From DATJFH01 sp035495815 (GTDB lineage: Bacteria > Acidobacteriota > Terriglobia > Bryobacterales > Bryobacteraceae): 64,000 nt of DNA. Made by a program: the position numbers and the translations under genes. The notes below the pieces were generated by a model that was not told where the DNA came from, searched no databases, and was given only the letters and a program-made list of their open reading frames with translations. The DNA lies in contig DATJFH010000175.1 of the NCBI GenBank assembly GCA_035495815.1, forward strand, positions 1-64,000. The letters run 5' to 3'. This document shows, piece after piece, positions 41,688-49,939 of the stretch; the first letter of the stretch is position 1, and each line of letters begins with the position of its first letter.

Positions 41688-44600
41688 TTAGAATTGCAGT
41701 TTCAGAGCGAGTTGAATTTGCCGCGGGTTGTTCCCCTGGCTGCTGATCACCCCAAAGGTCGCGTTGCCGAAAGCGATGGCGGGAAAGCCGAACTGGACAT
41801 GATTGGCGACGTTAAAGAACTCCGCGCGGAACTGCAGGTTGAAACGTTCGCCTTTGCCAAATGGATTGTTCTTGAAAAGACTGAAATCCAGATTGTTCAA
41901 GCCATGTGATCGGACGTCCGGAAGCGTGCGGGCGCTGGTACCGTAGGTGAACGCGGCCGGCTGGCTGAACGTGGAGATATCGAACCAGCGATTCAGCCGA
42001 TCCACGGGTGGACCATCGAGTTTTGCGCTCTTGCCGTTATTGTTAGGAACGGCGTTGCTCACGAAGGTGCCATAGACGTCAGTGATCTGCGTGAAATTCC
42101 CAGTCAAGTTCGTATTTGTGGCGACGGCAATCGGCCTGCCGCTCTGGGCAGAGTAGATGCCGTTCAATTGCCACCCTGAGACGACCCGGTTCAACGGACC
42201 TAAATTGGTCAGCAGCCTGCGGCCCTTGCCAAAGGGCAGTTCCCACGCATAGCTGACTGCCAGCCGTTGCGGTACATCGTAGGCGGAGAGCGAGCGATTC
42301 AGGCGACGATTGTAAATATTCAGGAAGCCGGCGTTGGTGGAATTGCCGCCCGTATCCAGTCGAGCTTCCGTATCGCCGATGGCCTTGCTGGCTGTGTAGG
42401 CGAGAGTCACCAGCGTGGCGCCGAAGCGCTGCTTGTACTGCACCTGCAGGGAGTGATAGCTGGAATGTCCGATGGCGTCGCCTTCGTTGAAGAGCGTGGT
42501 GAATTGAGGATATGGGCGCAGCAGTTGGGCGCGCTGAACGGTCCGCTGGGCGAGGGCTCCGGACTGAACCACACCGAAGAAAGGATTCGGAACCAGGTCA
42601 TTCAGCGCGGCGCCAAGACTCAGGTACTGGTCCGGAAGCTGGTTCTGCTGGGTAGCAAACCCGGCGGGGAGTCCAACTCCCGCGCTCCCGGCGTAGCTGA
42701 CCTCAAGTACAGCCTCCTTCATCATTTCTTTCTGGATGCTGAAATTCCATTGCTGCATGTAGCCGCTGTGATACCTCCGCAGGTTGGCGGCGGCGTCCTG
42801 GCCGATCAGGCTATTCAGCCCTTGCGAACTTCCGGGAGGTTCCTGCAGTCCGGTTGGATACGGATTATCCAGAGTGTTGTACGGCGTGACGCCACCGTCG
42901 AGCGTGGTCACCATGGGCGTGTTGATTGCCCATGCCGGAGCCCGGGTGTCGCCGGTAACCTCGGTCATTGCGGCTGGAATCCAGAACAGGCCATACCCGC
43001 TTCGAATCACAGTAGCCGGCGTGAGTTGATATGCCAGACCGAAACGGGGGCCAAACTGTGTCTTGTACAAATCGAATGGAGAGCGGGTGTCCTTGTCGGC
43101 GAACCGGAAGCCGCCGCGCAGCGGAAGCCCCACAGCCTGGCTGATAGGCAGCGGCACGTCCGGATCGAGCCACATCTTCCGGTTGTAACGCTCGGTGATC
43201 GGGAATTCCAGGCTGTAGTCCATCCCGACATTCAATGTGAGCTTGCGGGTGAGCTTCCAATCATCCTGAACGAACATCGACAAATATTTACGCTGGTTGG
43301 CCAAATGCTGACTTTTGGCGATTGAAGCAGAAGAAACATATCCCAACATGAAAGACGCCATGGGAACGCCGCTGGCGGCGTTCAGACTCAGCGGGTTAAT
43401 GGCGCTCATCTGATTCGTGAAGTTGAAAAGGGGCAGGAGCGAATTGGCCAGGAATTGGTTCATCTGCTGGATCCGGTAATCGCCCCCGAACTTCACGGTA
43501 TGCGTCCCCTTCACCCAGGTCAGCGCCGCGCGCTGCCCCCAACTGTTCATTCCGCCAAAGCTCTGCCCGGCGGAACTCGATCCGCCGATACCGGCCAATC
43601 CGGCAATCGCGAAAGAAGGGTAGCTCCTGATCTGCGCCTGGTCGGCAAACGCTTTGGGAAACCCCAGTGTCGTGATGTCGAACCCTAATGCGTTGGGAAA
43701 ACTGCTGAAATATAGCCGTGCGAAGCCGGAGCGGAATTCTCCGATCAGGCTGGGATTGAATACGGCCGTGGCGGAGACAGTAGCATGATTGCGAATGTTC
43801 TTGACCGCTCGCGTCAGCTTCGGCTCGAATCCGAAAGGATCGTCATTTCCCTGATCCAGCCAGTCGCGTGAATAGGTTCCAAAGATCTTCCATCGGGTGT
43901 TGAGGTTGTGGTCGATCTTGCTGATGATTTGGTGTTCGTTGACCCGGCTGGCGGCCCGCGTGGAATAATTATTCACGTTAGTAAAGGCTTGGCCGGCGAG
44001 CGTCGGGGCCGGAAAGGCTTTCACGACGTTCGATGCGACACGGCTGATCCGATTCGCGGGAATGATATTTCCAGGGAACACCTGCCGGGGCGAGGCGGTC
44101 AGGGGATCGGCGATGGCGACCAGGGCGCCTGCCGCGGTAAAAGTTTGGGAGAAATTGCCAGCGACCTGCAAGGCTGTCGGGACGCTCGTGATCGCAGGCG
44201 CTCCCGCAACCTGCCGGTATTCATCCACGTTGACGAAAAAAAAGGTTTTGTCGCGCTTGATCGGTCCGCCGAGCGTGCCGCCGAACTCATTCTGATTGAA
44301 AGGCGCACGCCGGTTGCCGGCGCGATTCTGGAAGAAGTTGTTGGCGTTCAGGTTTCTATTGCGCAGGTACTCGTAAAGCGAACCGTGAAACGTATTGGTG
44401 CCGGACTTGATGCTGATGCTGATGACTGCTCCCGTCGTTCGGCCATACTCGGCTGAGAACTTGTTGGTTTGAGCGCGGAACTCCTGAGTCGCATCCGCGG
44501 GCGGCACAAAGCTGGGCGCATTCATCTGCGCCATGTCGAGCGCGAGGCCCTCCACCAGGGTCGCGTTGGATCCGGCGATGCCGCCGTTAAACGAAAATCC

Positions 44601-45146
44601 CTGATACGTCCCTCCTGGAGTACCGCTTTGAACGGACCTTCCACCGAAGCCGGCTTGGATTCGAATCCCAGCGCTCAGCGCCAGCAGGTCAATCGGATTG
44701 CGGCCGTTGAGTGGCAACTCGGAGATCTGACGGCTTTCGACCGTTGTCCCGATCGTACTTGTGGCCGAATCCAGCAGGACGGCGGTAGCCTCCACGGAAA
44801 CCGTATCCCGTGTCTCGCCCACTTCCAAACTGAAGTCCAAGCGCGCCACCTGGTCGACTTCGAGTCGGATCAGTTCACGGGCCACTTGCTTGAACCCCGG
44901 AGACTCGGCGGTAACACGATAACTCCCCGGGAGCAGGGCGGTGATGAGATAGTTCCCGCTCTGATTGGCTACAGAAGAACGGGAAACACCGGTGTCAACG
45001 TTGGTTGCCGCGACTTTCGTCCCAGGCACGACCGCGGCTGATTGATCGGTGACTGTTCCGGTTAACTGGGCCGTCTGGCTGAATGCACTCGCGGCAAAGG
45101 AGCTGACGACAACAAACGTTCGCACGAGGAACGCAGTCTGCTGCAT
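41688..45146 (-). CDS. TonB-dependent receptor, Oar-like, with carboxypeptidase-regulatory domain
   Basis: 1152 residues. A signal peptide, then a carboxypeptidase-regulatory-like beta-sandwich (TAQLTGTVTDQSAAVVPGTK onward), a plug domain (VESRQISELPLNGRNPIDLL, TQEFRAQTNKFSAEYGRTTG) and a long beta barrel ending in LKLQF, the aromatic C-terminus that binds BamA. This is the acidobacterial SusC/Oar-like type, thought to import oligosaccharides or other large ligands. GAGGGGG lies seven bases before the ATG, and a promoter is visible at 45264-45292. It heads the operon with the enolase-superfamily enzyme and the quinoprotein. Confidence 0.94.
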   Translation of the reverse strand: MQQTAFLVRTFVVVSSFAASAFSQTAQLTGTVTDQSAAVVPGTKVAATNVDTGVSRSSVANQSGNYLITALLPGSYRVTAESPGFKQVARELIRLEVDQVARLDFSLEVGETRDTVSVEATAVLLDSATSTIGTTVESRQISELPLNGRNPIDLLALSAGIRIQAGFGGRSVQSGTPGGTYQGFSFNGGIAGSNATLVEGLALDMAQMNAPSFVPPADATQEFRAQTNKFSAEYGRTTGAVISISIKSGTNTFHGSLYEYLRNRNLNANNFFQNRAGNRRAPFNQNEFGGTLGGPIKRDKTFFFVNVDEYRQVAGAPAITSVPTALQVAGNFSQTFTAAGALVAIADPLTASPRQVFPGNIIPANRISRVASNVVKAFPAPTLAGQAFTNVNNYSTRAASRVNEHQIISKIDHNLNTRWKIFGTYSRDWLDQGNDDPFGFEPKLTRAVKNIRNHATVSATAVFNPSLIGEFRSGFARLYFSSFPNALGFDITTLGFPKAFADQAQIRSYPSFAIAGLAGIGGSSSAGQSFGGMNSWGQRAALTWVKGTHTVKFGGDYRIQQMNQFLANSLLPLFNFTNQMSAINPLSLNAASGVPMASFMLGYVSSASIAKSQHLANQRKYLSMFVQDDWKLTRKLTLNVGMDYSLEFPITERYNRKMWLDPDVPLPISQAVGLPLRGGFRFADKDTRSPFDLYKTQFGPRFGLAYQLTPATVIRSGYGLFWIPAAMTEVTGDTRAPAWAINTPMVTTLDGGVTPYNTLDNPYPTGLQEPPGSSQGLNSLIGQDAAANLRRYHSGYMQQWNFSIQKEMMKEAVLEVSYAGSAGVGLPAGFATQQNQLPDQYLSLGAALNDLVPNPFFGVVQSGALAQRTVQRAQLLRPYPQFTTLFNEGDAIGHSSYHSLQVQYKQRFGATLVTLAYTASKAIGDTEARLDTGGNSTNAGFLNIYNRRLNRSLSAYDVPQRLAVSYAWELPFGKGRRLLTNLGPLNRVVSGWQLNGIYSAQSGRPIAVATNTNLTGNFTQITDVYGTFVSNAVPNNNGKSAKLDGPPVDRLNRWFDISTFSQPAAFTYGTSARTLPDVRSHGLNNLDFSLFKNNPFGKGERFNLQFRAEFFNVANHVQFGFPAIAFGNATFGVISSQGNNPRQIQLALKLQF

Positions 45147-45438
45147 AGGAAAACCCCCTCAGAGGCCTAAAATGCAAACCACCAGTTTCTGATTCCGGCA
45201 AAAACTATTCGAGAGTTAGAAGCGCTCTTTGGGACGGCATCATTCGGCAGTTCGCGTGCGGCCAGTCTACCTTAACGTTTTTGCGAAGTCAAACGATCGA
45301 ATTGGGTCATGTCAGCCCCACGTGAGAAATGTCGCTTGGTCCAAATAGAAATGTTCCGCCGCCATTCAGCGAGCGCTCCTGGTAGCAGCAGGCGACCGGC
45401 GGCTTCGCCGCCCGGCCTCGTGGGATTTTCCGGCCGGA
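45147..45438. other. intergenic stretch: promoter, IS-end-like motif and a hairpin
   Basis: No gene seen. It holds the receptor promoter (45264-45292), a copy of CCAAATAGAAATGTTCC (45341-45357) that resembles the tandem motif in front of the broken transposase at 47.4 kb, and a 6-bp GGCGGC-TTC-GCCGCC hairpin (45398-45412) downstream of the haem/HhH gene, without a T-run. Confidence 0.5.
45264..45292 (-). promoter_or_regulatory. sigma70-type promoter of the TonB receptor operon
   Basis: Minus strand: TTGACT (45292-45287), 17 bases, TAGACT (45269-45264), matching consensus at five and four of six positions. Transcription would start near 45257, leaving a leader of about 110 bases before the ATG at 45146. 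Confidence 0.55.
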
Positions 45439-45921
45439 TTAGAACAGAATGCGCTCTTTCCGTTGCTGCAGCTTATTGGCGTCCACGCCCGGGATCTGGC
45501 GAAGTTCGGCCAGATTGGCGAACGGCTTCTTCTCCCGGCGCGCGATAACGGACTCCGCCACGCTCTCTTTTACGCCGAGCACGCCGGCAAGCTCGTCGGC
45601 CGGAGACGTGTTTACATTCACCAGCGTCAGGTGCTCAAAGAAGTATGCCGTCACCTGCTCAAGCTGCTCGTCGGTTCCTGTCGCGCCTCGCGTCGTCATG
45701 TCCGCGAAGACGTCATTCCAACGGCTCCAGGATCGCGGCTGATTCTGGAACAGCGCCGTCGTGTGGCAACGTCCGCAGACGACTTGCACGGCTCCCCAAT
45801 TCGGATCGTCGGACTCGGCGGCTCCGGCGGTGAAAGCAATCAGGAGGGCTGCCAGCGCGAGCGCCGATGTGATCATCGAATGCCCCCGCAGCAATCTACG
45901 GGACGCCGATTCCCCGATCAC
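45439..45921 (-). CDS. exported haem-c / helix-hairpin-helix protein
   Basis: 160 residues from a GTG at 45921 overlapping the propeller gene stop (GTGA, AAGGCGAA upstream), or 145 from the ATG at 45876, which starts closer to the signal MITSALALAALLIAFTAGAA. The mature part has one haem c motif, VVCGRCHTT (49-53), followed by WSRWNDVFADM typical of small mono-haem cytochromes. The C-terminal 65 residues form a ComEA-like helix-hairpin-helix pair: LVNVNTSPADELAGVLGVKE and PFANLAELRQIPGVDANKLQ. HhH domains usually bind DNA or mediate protein contacts. Its stable pairing with a YncE-like propeller suggests a periplasmic electron-transfer or binding role. Confidence 0.82.
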   Translation of the reverse strand: MIGESASRRLLRGHSMITSALALAALLIAFTAGAAESDDPNWGAVQVVCGRCHTTALFQNQPRSWSRWNDVFADMTTRGATGTDEQLEQVTAYFFEHLTLVNVNTSPADELAGVLGVKESVAESVIARREKKPFANLAELRQIPGVDANKLQQRKERILF

Positions 45922-47246
45922 TTCGCCTTAGCCGACGTCGTCCGGCCCGCCAGACGAGCCTGGACGGCGCTCGTTATGCCCTGTCCGAACTGGCTCACCG
46001 TGCGCGCCAGCTTCACCTCGCCAACTGTCCCATATTCCTTTCCCGGCGTTTCTCTGAAGGCCAGTTCCAGGTACTTCTCGCTGTGCATCGGCCTTCCGAA
46101 CTCGTCCTTCATCTGCCCGACGATCTTCTTGGTCTTCACGTCGACAATATCAGCAGATGAAAGGTAGGCGTACCGCCCATCAAGTCCCATCGTAATCCAG
46201 TCGGCGGATGCCGTAGTAGGGAACGACGACCTATACACCGGCCACTCACCGGTGTTGTCATACACCAACACTCCGTAATTGATGTTGTCGACAACCCAGA
46301 GCTCACTCTCGTCCGGGGTCAGGGCGATGCCGTGGCTGGGGCAGCCATGTCCGAAAAACCGCACCCCCGTCTTGTCTCGGTTATTCCACTTCTCCTTCCA
46401 CATCTCGGCCGGCGCTTCAATATGTTTAATTACCACGCCGGTTTTCACGTCGGCGATCTCGAAGCCGAGCAAGTTGTTCAAATTGGCGTAAACCCGCGTC
46501 GCGTCATGGTTGATCACTAAGGGGCGCACATGATCGGAAAAGGTTATCGTTCGGATAGCCTTCATGGAAGGGACATCGCCCACTGTCACGGTGACCCCGT
46601 TGGGGGCCATTAACACCGTCTTGCCGTCGGCGCTGAGCGCCATGTTGTGCGCATCCGTTGCTGCGGCGGGGATCTTGCCCTTGAGGTCTCCGGTCCTGGC
46701 GTCGATGACGTACCAGAAGTTTCTCAGATTGGAACCCGCCACAATGGTCAAGCCGTCCGGCGTGATTTCCTGCCGTTCGCAACACATCCCGTCATAGGTG
46801 TTGTCCCACACCTTCTGGTCGGTGGCCAAGTCGAAGGCCGCGAGCCGCCCGCGCACGGATAGATAGATCATGTTTGTTGCCGGACTAGCGGCGATGCCGG
46901 AGACTTCTGCGGGACGCGCGGCAGCGGCGGTATTGAATGTGGGGATCCGCTTTACAAATTCGAAGTTGCGTGCGACATCGAGGACGATGATGCCCTGCCC
47001 GTTCATTTCGGACGAGAACTGCCCGCCAGCCGAGCCGCCAGGCAGAGCCACGTAGAGCAGCCGCCGCTCGGGCCTGTTCAGTCCTCTCGCCCTAGCCGCC
47101 GCGCGCTCCGCCTGGTTAGGGCCATTGTACGGGGGCTCCCCCGGAACGGCGCCGTCGTACTTCGGCCGCTGAGCCATCAGATGGATTGCCGAGATCGCTA
47201 AGCTGCATGCGCCCGCTGCCGCGAAGAGTTGTTTACGAAATGACAT
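45918..47246 (-). CDS. exported YncE-like beta-propeller protein
   Basis: 442 residues with signal MSFRKQLFAAAGACSLAISA. Seven-bladed propeller repeats of the YVTN/YncE kind: RRLLYVALPGG, GIIVLDVARNFEFVKRIPTF, SGIAASPATNMIYLSVRGRL, HNMALSADGKTVLMAPNGVT, GIALTPDESELWVVDNINYG and WITMGLDGRYAYLSSADIVD. No catalytic residues are known for such propellers; they often bind surface ligands or cofactors. It overlaps the haem/HhH gene by 4 bases. The related lipoprotein at 61.0 kb lacks such a partner. Confidence 0.85.
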   Translation of the reverse strand: MSFRKQLFAAAGACSLAISAIHLMAQRPKYDGAVPGEPPYNGPNQAERAAARARGLNRPERRLLYVALPGGSAGGQFSSEMNGQGIIVLDVARNFEFVKRIPTFNTAAAARPAEVSGIAASPATNMIYLSVRGRLAAFDLATDQKVWDNTYDGMCCERQEITPDGLTIVAGSNLRNFWYVIDARTGDLKGKIPAAATDAHNMALSADGKTVLMAPNGVTVTVGDVPSMKAIRTITFSDHVRPLVINHDATRVYANLNNLLGFEIADVKTGVVIKHIEAPAEMWKEKWNNRDKTGVRFFGHGCPSHGIALTPDESELWVVDNINYGVLVYDNTGEWPVYRSSFPTTASADWITMGLDGRYAYLSSADIVDVKTKKIVGQMKDEFGRPMHSEKYLELAFRETPGKEYGTVGEVKLARTVSQFGQGITSAVQARLAGRTTSAKAK

Positions 47247-47376
47247 TTTATTCCTCCACTACTGGAGTTGTACGGGTGGCACGGTCATAAACCGGCATTT
47301 CCGTTTTGGCCTCCAGAACAGAGCCAGTATATCCAGTTTTCGCACGACCCGTGACCTGGCCATAGTCGGTGTCGCG

Positions 47377-47417
47377 GCCAAATAGAAAGTTCCGCTTTGA
47401 GCCAAGTAGAAAGTTCC
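47377..47417 (+). repeat. tandem 17-bp motif at the left edge of the broken IS
   Basis: GCCAAATAGAAAGTTCC at 47377-47393 is repeated as GCCAAGTAGAAAGTTCC at 47401-47417, 24 bases apart and just before the transposase remnant. A third, slightly diverged copy lies at 45341-45357 in the same orientation. They look like terminal or transposase-binding repeats. Confidence 0.6.
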
Positions 47418-47441
47418 TCTTGACAACCGCAAGGTAGAAGG

Positions 47442-48060
47442 ATGGAACGAATCGCGATGAGCCAAGAGGAACGAGATCACCTGAACTGCTCGGCGGGAGC
47501 GCAAACTCGTCAAGCGGATGAAAAAGCAAGGCGATTCGGTGGTGGTCCACGGGTTGCGTGGGCGGACATCCAATCGGAAGCTCTCCGACAAGAGGCAGCG
47601 GCAAGCCCTAACGATCCTGAAGAGCCCCGATTAACACGATTTCGGTCCGACCTTCGCTGCTCAGCAGTTGGCCAAACGGCATCAGATCCAGGTTGGCAAG
47701 GAGACGTTGCGTGGATGGATGATCGAAGCTGGATTGTGGAAGAGCAAGACGCAAACGATCGAAAACGTCCTCGTTTGGAGGCCGCGGAGAACAGGATTCG
47801 GCGAACTGGTGCAGTGAGACACCTCCGATCATGATTGGTTAGAAGAGCGCGGTCCGGTACGCTACCTGAGAAGAACGGCCGAATGGTGGATGGTCTATAC
47901 GGACCGCGATTCGATTTTCGCGGTCCCGCCGCGGCCCGGACAGAGCAAGCAGCAACTGCGCCCAGCCGATCCCCTGACGCAACTGGCTAGGGATCGGCTT
48001 TATCCTGGCATACTCGCCGCAAGCCAAAGGGCGTATTGAGCGGACTCCGCAGCGGCGTTC
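47442..48060 (+). pseudogene. degraded ISNCY-type transposase
   Basis: Protein-like segments in changing frames recover a familiar transposase: MERIAMSQEERDHL at the start, then KQGDSVVVHGLRGRTSNRKL, DFGPTFAAQQLAKRHQIQVG, KETLRGWMIEAGLWKS, WRPRRTGFGELVQ, DTSDHDWLEERGPVRYL, VYTDRDSIFAVPPRPG and AYSPQAKGRIER. A TGA stands where VQW is expected, a TAA precedes HDFGPTF, there are at least two frameshifts, and the section between RYL and YTDRD is deleted. The order and DTSDHDW / YTDRD / SPQAKGRIER blocks fit the IS1202/ISNCY DDE transposases. It cannot be active. Confidence 0.85.
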
Positions 48061-48133
48061 ATCGCGGCCATCTATCACTGTTGCGCCCGGCTGCGCTGCC
48101 TGTCGAACGCTAATTACACTTTCCGGAGAGGAA

Positions 48134-48150
48134 CCCAGTTTTCAGCTGGG
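48134..48150. terminator. small hairpin near the IS remnant
   Basis: CCCAG (48134-48138), loop TTTTCAG and CTGGG (48146-48150), followed by CTCTCTTTTC on the + strand. A weak intrinsic terminator is possible; nothing intact reads into it. Confidence 0.25.
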
Positions 48151-48172
48151 ATTGCTCTCTTTTCAAGCTTTT

Positions 48173-48395
48173 TTACACGTCAGGCGACTTCGATTTCTCG
48201 ATCTCTATGGCTTTAGCCGCACCGCACGGCCAGCCACGGCGGGCAGCTTGAGAATCGGTCCGGGTGTCTTAGTTCCGTCCGGAGATACGTAAGTTTTTAC
48301 CCTCATGTCGGCCGCCCGCTCCAAGCCCGTTTGCGAGAGCAGTGCAATAATCGCTTCCCTTTTTTGCGTCCGAATTTTGCTCCGTGACCCGCCAT
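48173..48395 (-). pseudogene. remnant of a small helix-turn-helix family gene
   Basis: From an ATG at 48395 the frame reads MAGHGAKFGRKK, then a shift by one base gives EAIIALLSQTGLERAADM, the start of a small HTH protein family repeated in acidobacterial genomes. The central part is missing, and near the end another frame reads AAKAIEIEKSKSPDV to a stop at 48173, matching that family's C-terminal region (AAKAIEIE). A frameshift and an internal deletion make this a dead copy. The family assignment rests on memory of similar proteins, so it is only moderately certain. Confidence 0.5.
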
Positions 48396-48720
48396 TAAAC
48401 GCTCCTGATTTCGATGTTCGTTCAGTACAAGTGTAACCCGGACCGGCAAATCGAACGCCGACAGCTAATCAACTCACAACCACGCAAAGATGACGGAATG
48501 GATGAAGAAGCGTCCGTGGTTCCACATTTCAAGCCGCAATGTGCGCGGTTTAATAGCTCTTCCGTTCCGACAAGTTGTTGTCGTTAGAGAAAAGAATCCT
48601 GCTTACCTTACGCTCTGCGGAAACTTCTTTTGTTTTGTTTAGGCTGCTCGACTTGCGGCATCTGAGGTGCTTCTTCGGCCGACTGCGGCGGGCCGACTTC
48701 CGCACCTGTCCGGAATCGCG

Positions 48721-48843
48721 TCAAGCGCGAGTCACTTGTTTTCGCGTTCGCTCGACACGAGCCGCGCTCCATCCGAAGAGATCGGCGAGCTGCCGGTAGG
48801 GGATTTTGTCGAACACAGGTGCGCCTTCAGATACAGGATCTGA
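48721..48843 (-). pseudogene. possible fragment with a sigma-region-4-like HTH
   Basis: A 40-codon frame ending at 48721 reads SDPVSEGAPVFDKIPYRQLA, then DLFGWSAARVERTRKQV. The IPYRQLADLFGWSAARVER block resembles an HTH of the sigma-70 region 4 kind. No start codon or upstream gene part is found, so it is likely another relic in the decayed island. Confidence 0.3.
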
Positions 48844-49939
48844 TCGGCCGTCTCGATCTGAGCCGCTGCGAGCAGAGCGCGCCTGCCGGCGTCCCGATCG
48901 TGTTTGAGCAAGCGTAGCGCCGTCGTTGTCGAAACCATATTCATCCAGAAGTTAGATCGGCTGCAACCCGGAAAACGAGGAGTGGCCGGGGTGACGCGCG
49001 TTCGGCAAGGTCTTATCGAGGTCTGAGCTCCGACCGTTTCCGGGCCCCCGCTTGGAGAGACTATGTCGGGTTTTTCGGCCCTGGAAGGTCACAAACCGGC
49101 CGGGGGATATCGTAGAGTGTCCCAAAGCCAAGGACTCCGAGCGAAATCCGACCTCAAAGCAATCCATTGATTTGATCCCGCGCTTCGACTGCCTGGAGAC
49201 TGGGTCTCTACTGGGCGGCTGGCACCGAATCTGCCGTTGTTGCTTCGCCACTTCCAGATGTGTTGCAGGTGGGCTCTTCGGCTTGGCAGTTGCGGAGGCC
49301 GCATTCGTGGTGATCGAGAGCAGCGCTTTCGCAAAATCCGTCTGCCCTCGCCGGTCACATCTCGAGAGCGACGGACCGGCAGCCCCGGAAGTCGGAAGGG
49401 ATGGCGCTGCTCACGCGCGGACTGCCGGAGGAAGGGCGTTGCGACGGTGGCGGCTACTCCAAGCTTGTTCCCCGCTTCGATAGACTCAGAAGGATGCTGC
49501 TTCGGGATGCACTCCCCCCCGCAGCCCCAGGAACGTGGTCCCCGGACATCGCCAATGCGAGGCTCAACCGACAAATGGAACGAGATCCGTGTGTAATAGG
49601 TGAGTAATGAAATCCGATTTCTATGGATTTTATCCATTCCGTCGATTGTTAGAGGTCATGGAAAACACATAAGTTATTGCCACGATGTGAGTTCTCGAAA
49701 AGTTGTCAAGGACCGAATCTCACCCTCACCGCACTCTATCTGCCTTCACATTTCCACACTACCTGCAAAAAGTTTGTAATTTTGTAGTTCAGAGCAGCAA
49801 TTGAAGCGACCCGCTGGGCGGCGCGTCAGCTCCCGGAGCATGGCGCTTGCCTGTTGGCTCGCTGCCAGAGGCCCGGTAACCAGGTCCTTGGTGTACCGGC
49901 AGAAGGCCGGGTGTTCCGCCTGCCTGGCCGCCCCACCGA
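48844..49939. other. gene-poor decayed interval
   Basis: About 1.1 kb with no convincing gene. Short open frames exist on both strands, but none has a ribosome-binding site together with protein-like composition. Base composition alternates between GC-rich and AT-rich patches (for example around 49600-49800), unlike neighbouring coding DNA, as expected of a degenerate region following the IS remnant. Confidence 0.6.

Noticed and set aside
47377..47417. A possible CRISPR-like repeat pair
   Set aside because: Only two copies 24 bases apart with a 7-base gap, next to a transposase relic; IS-end repeats explain them better.
49089..49637. Open frames of up to 182 codons in the island right of the IS relic
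   Set aside because: No ribosome-binding site, no recognisable domain, skewed composition; they overlap one another on opposite strands.
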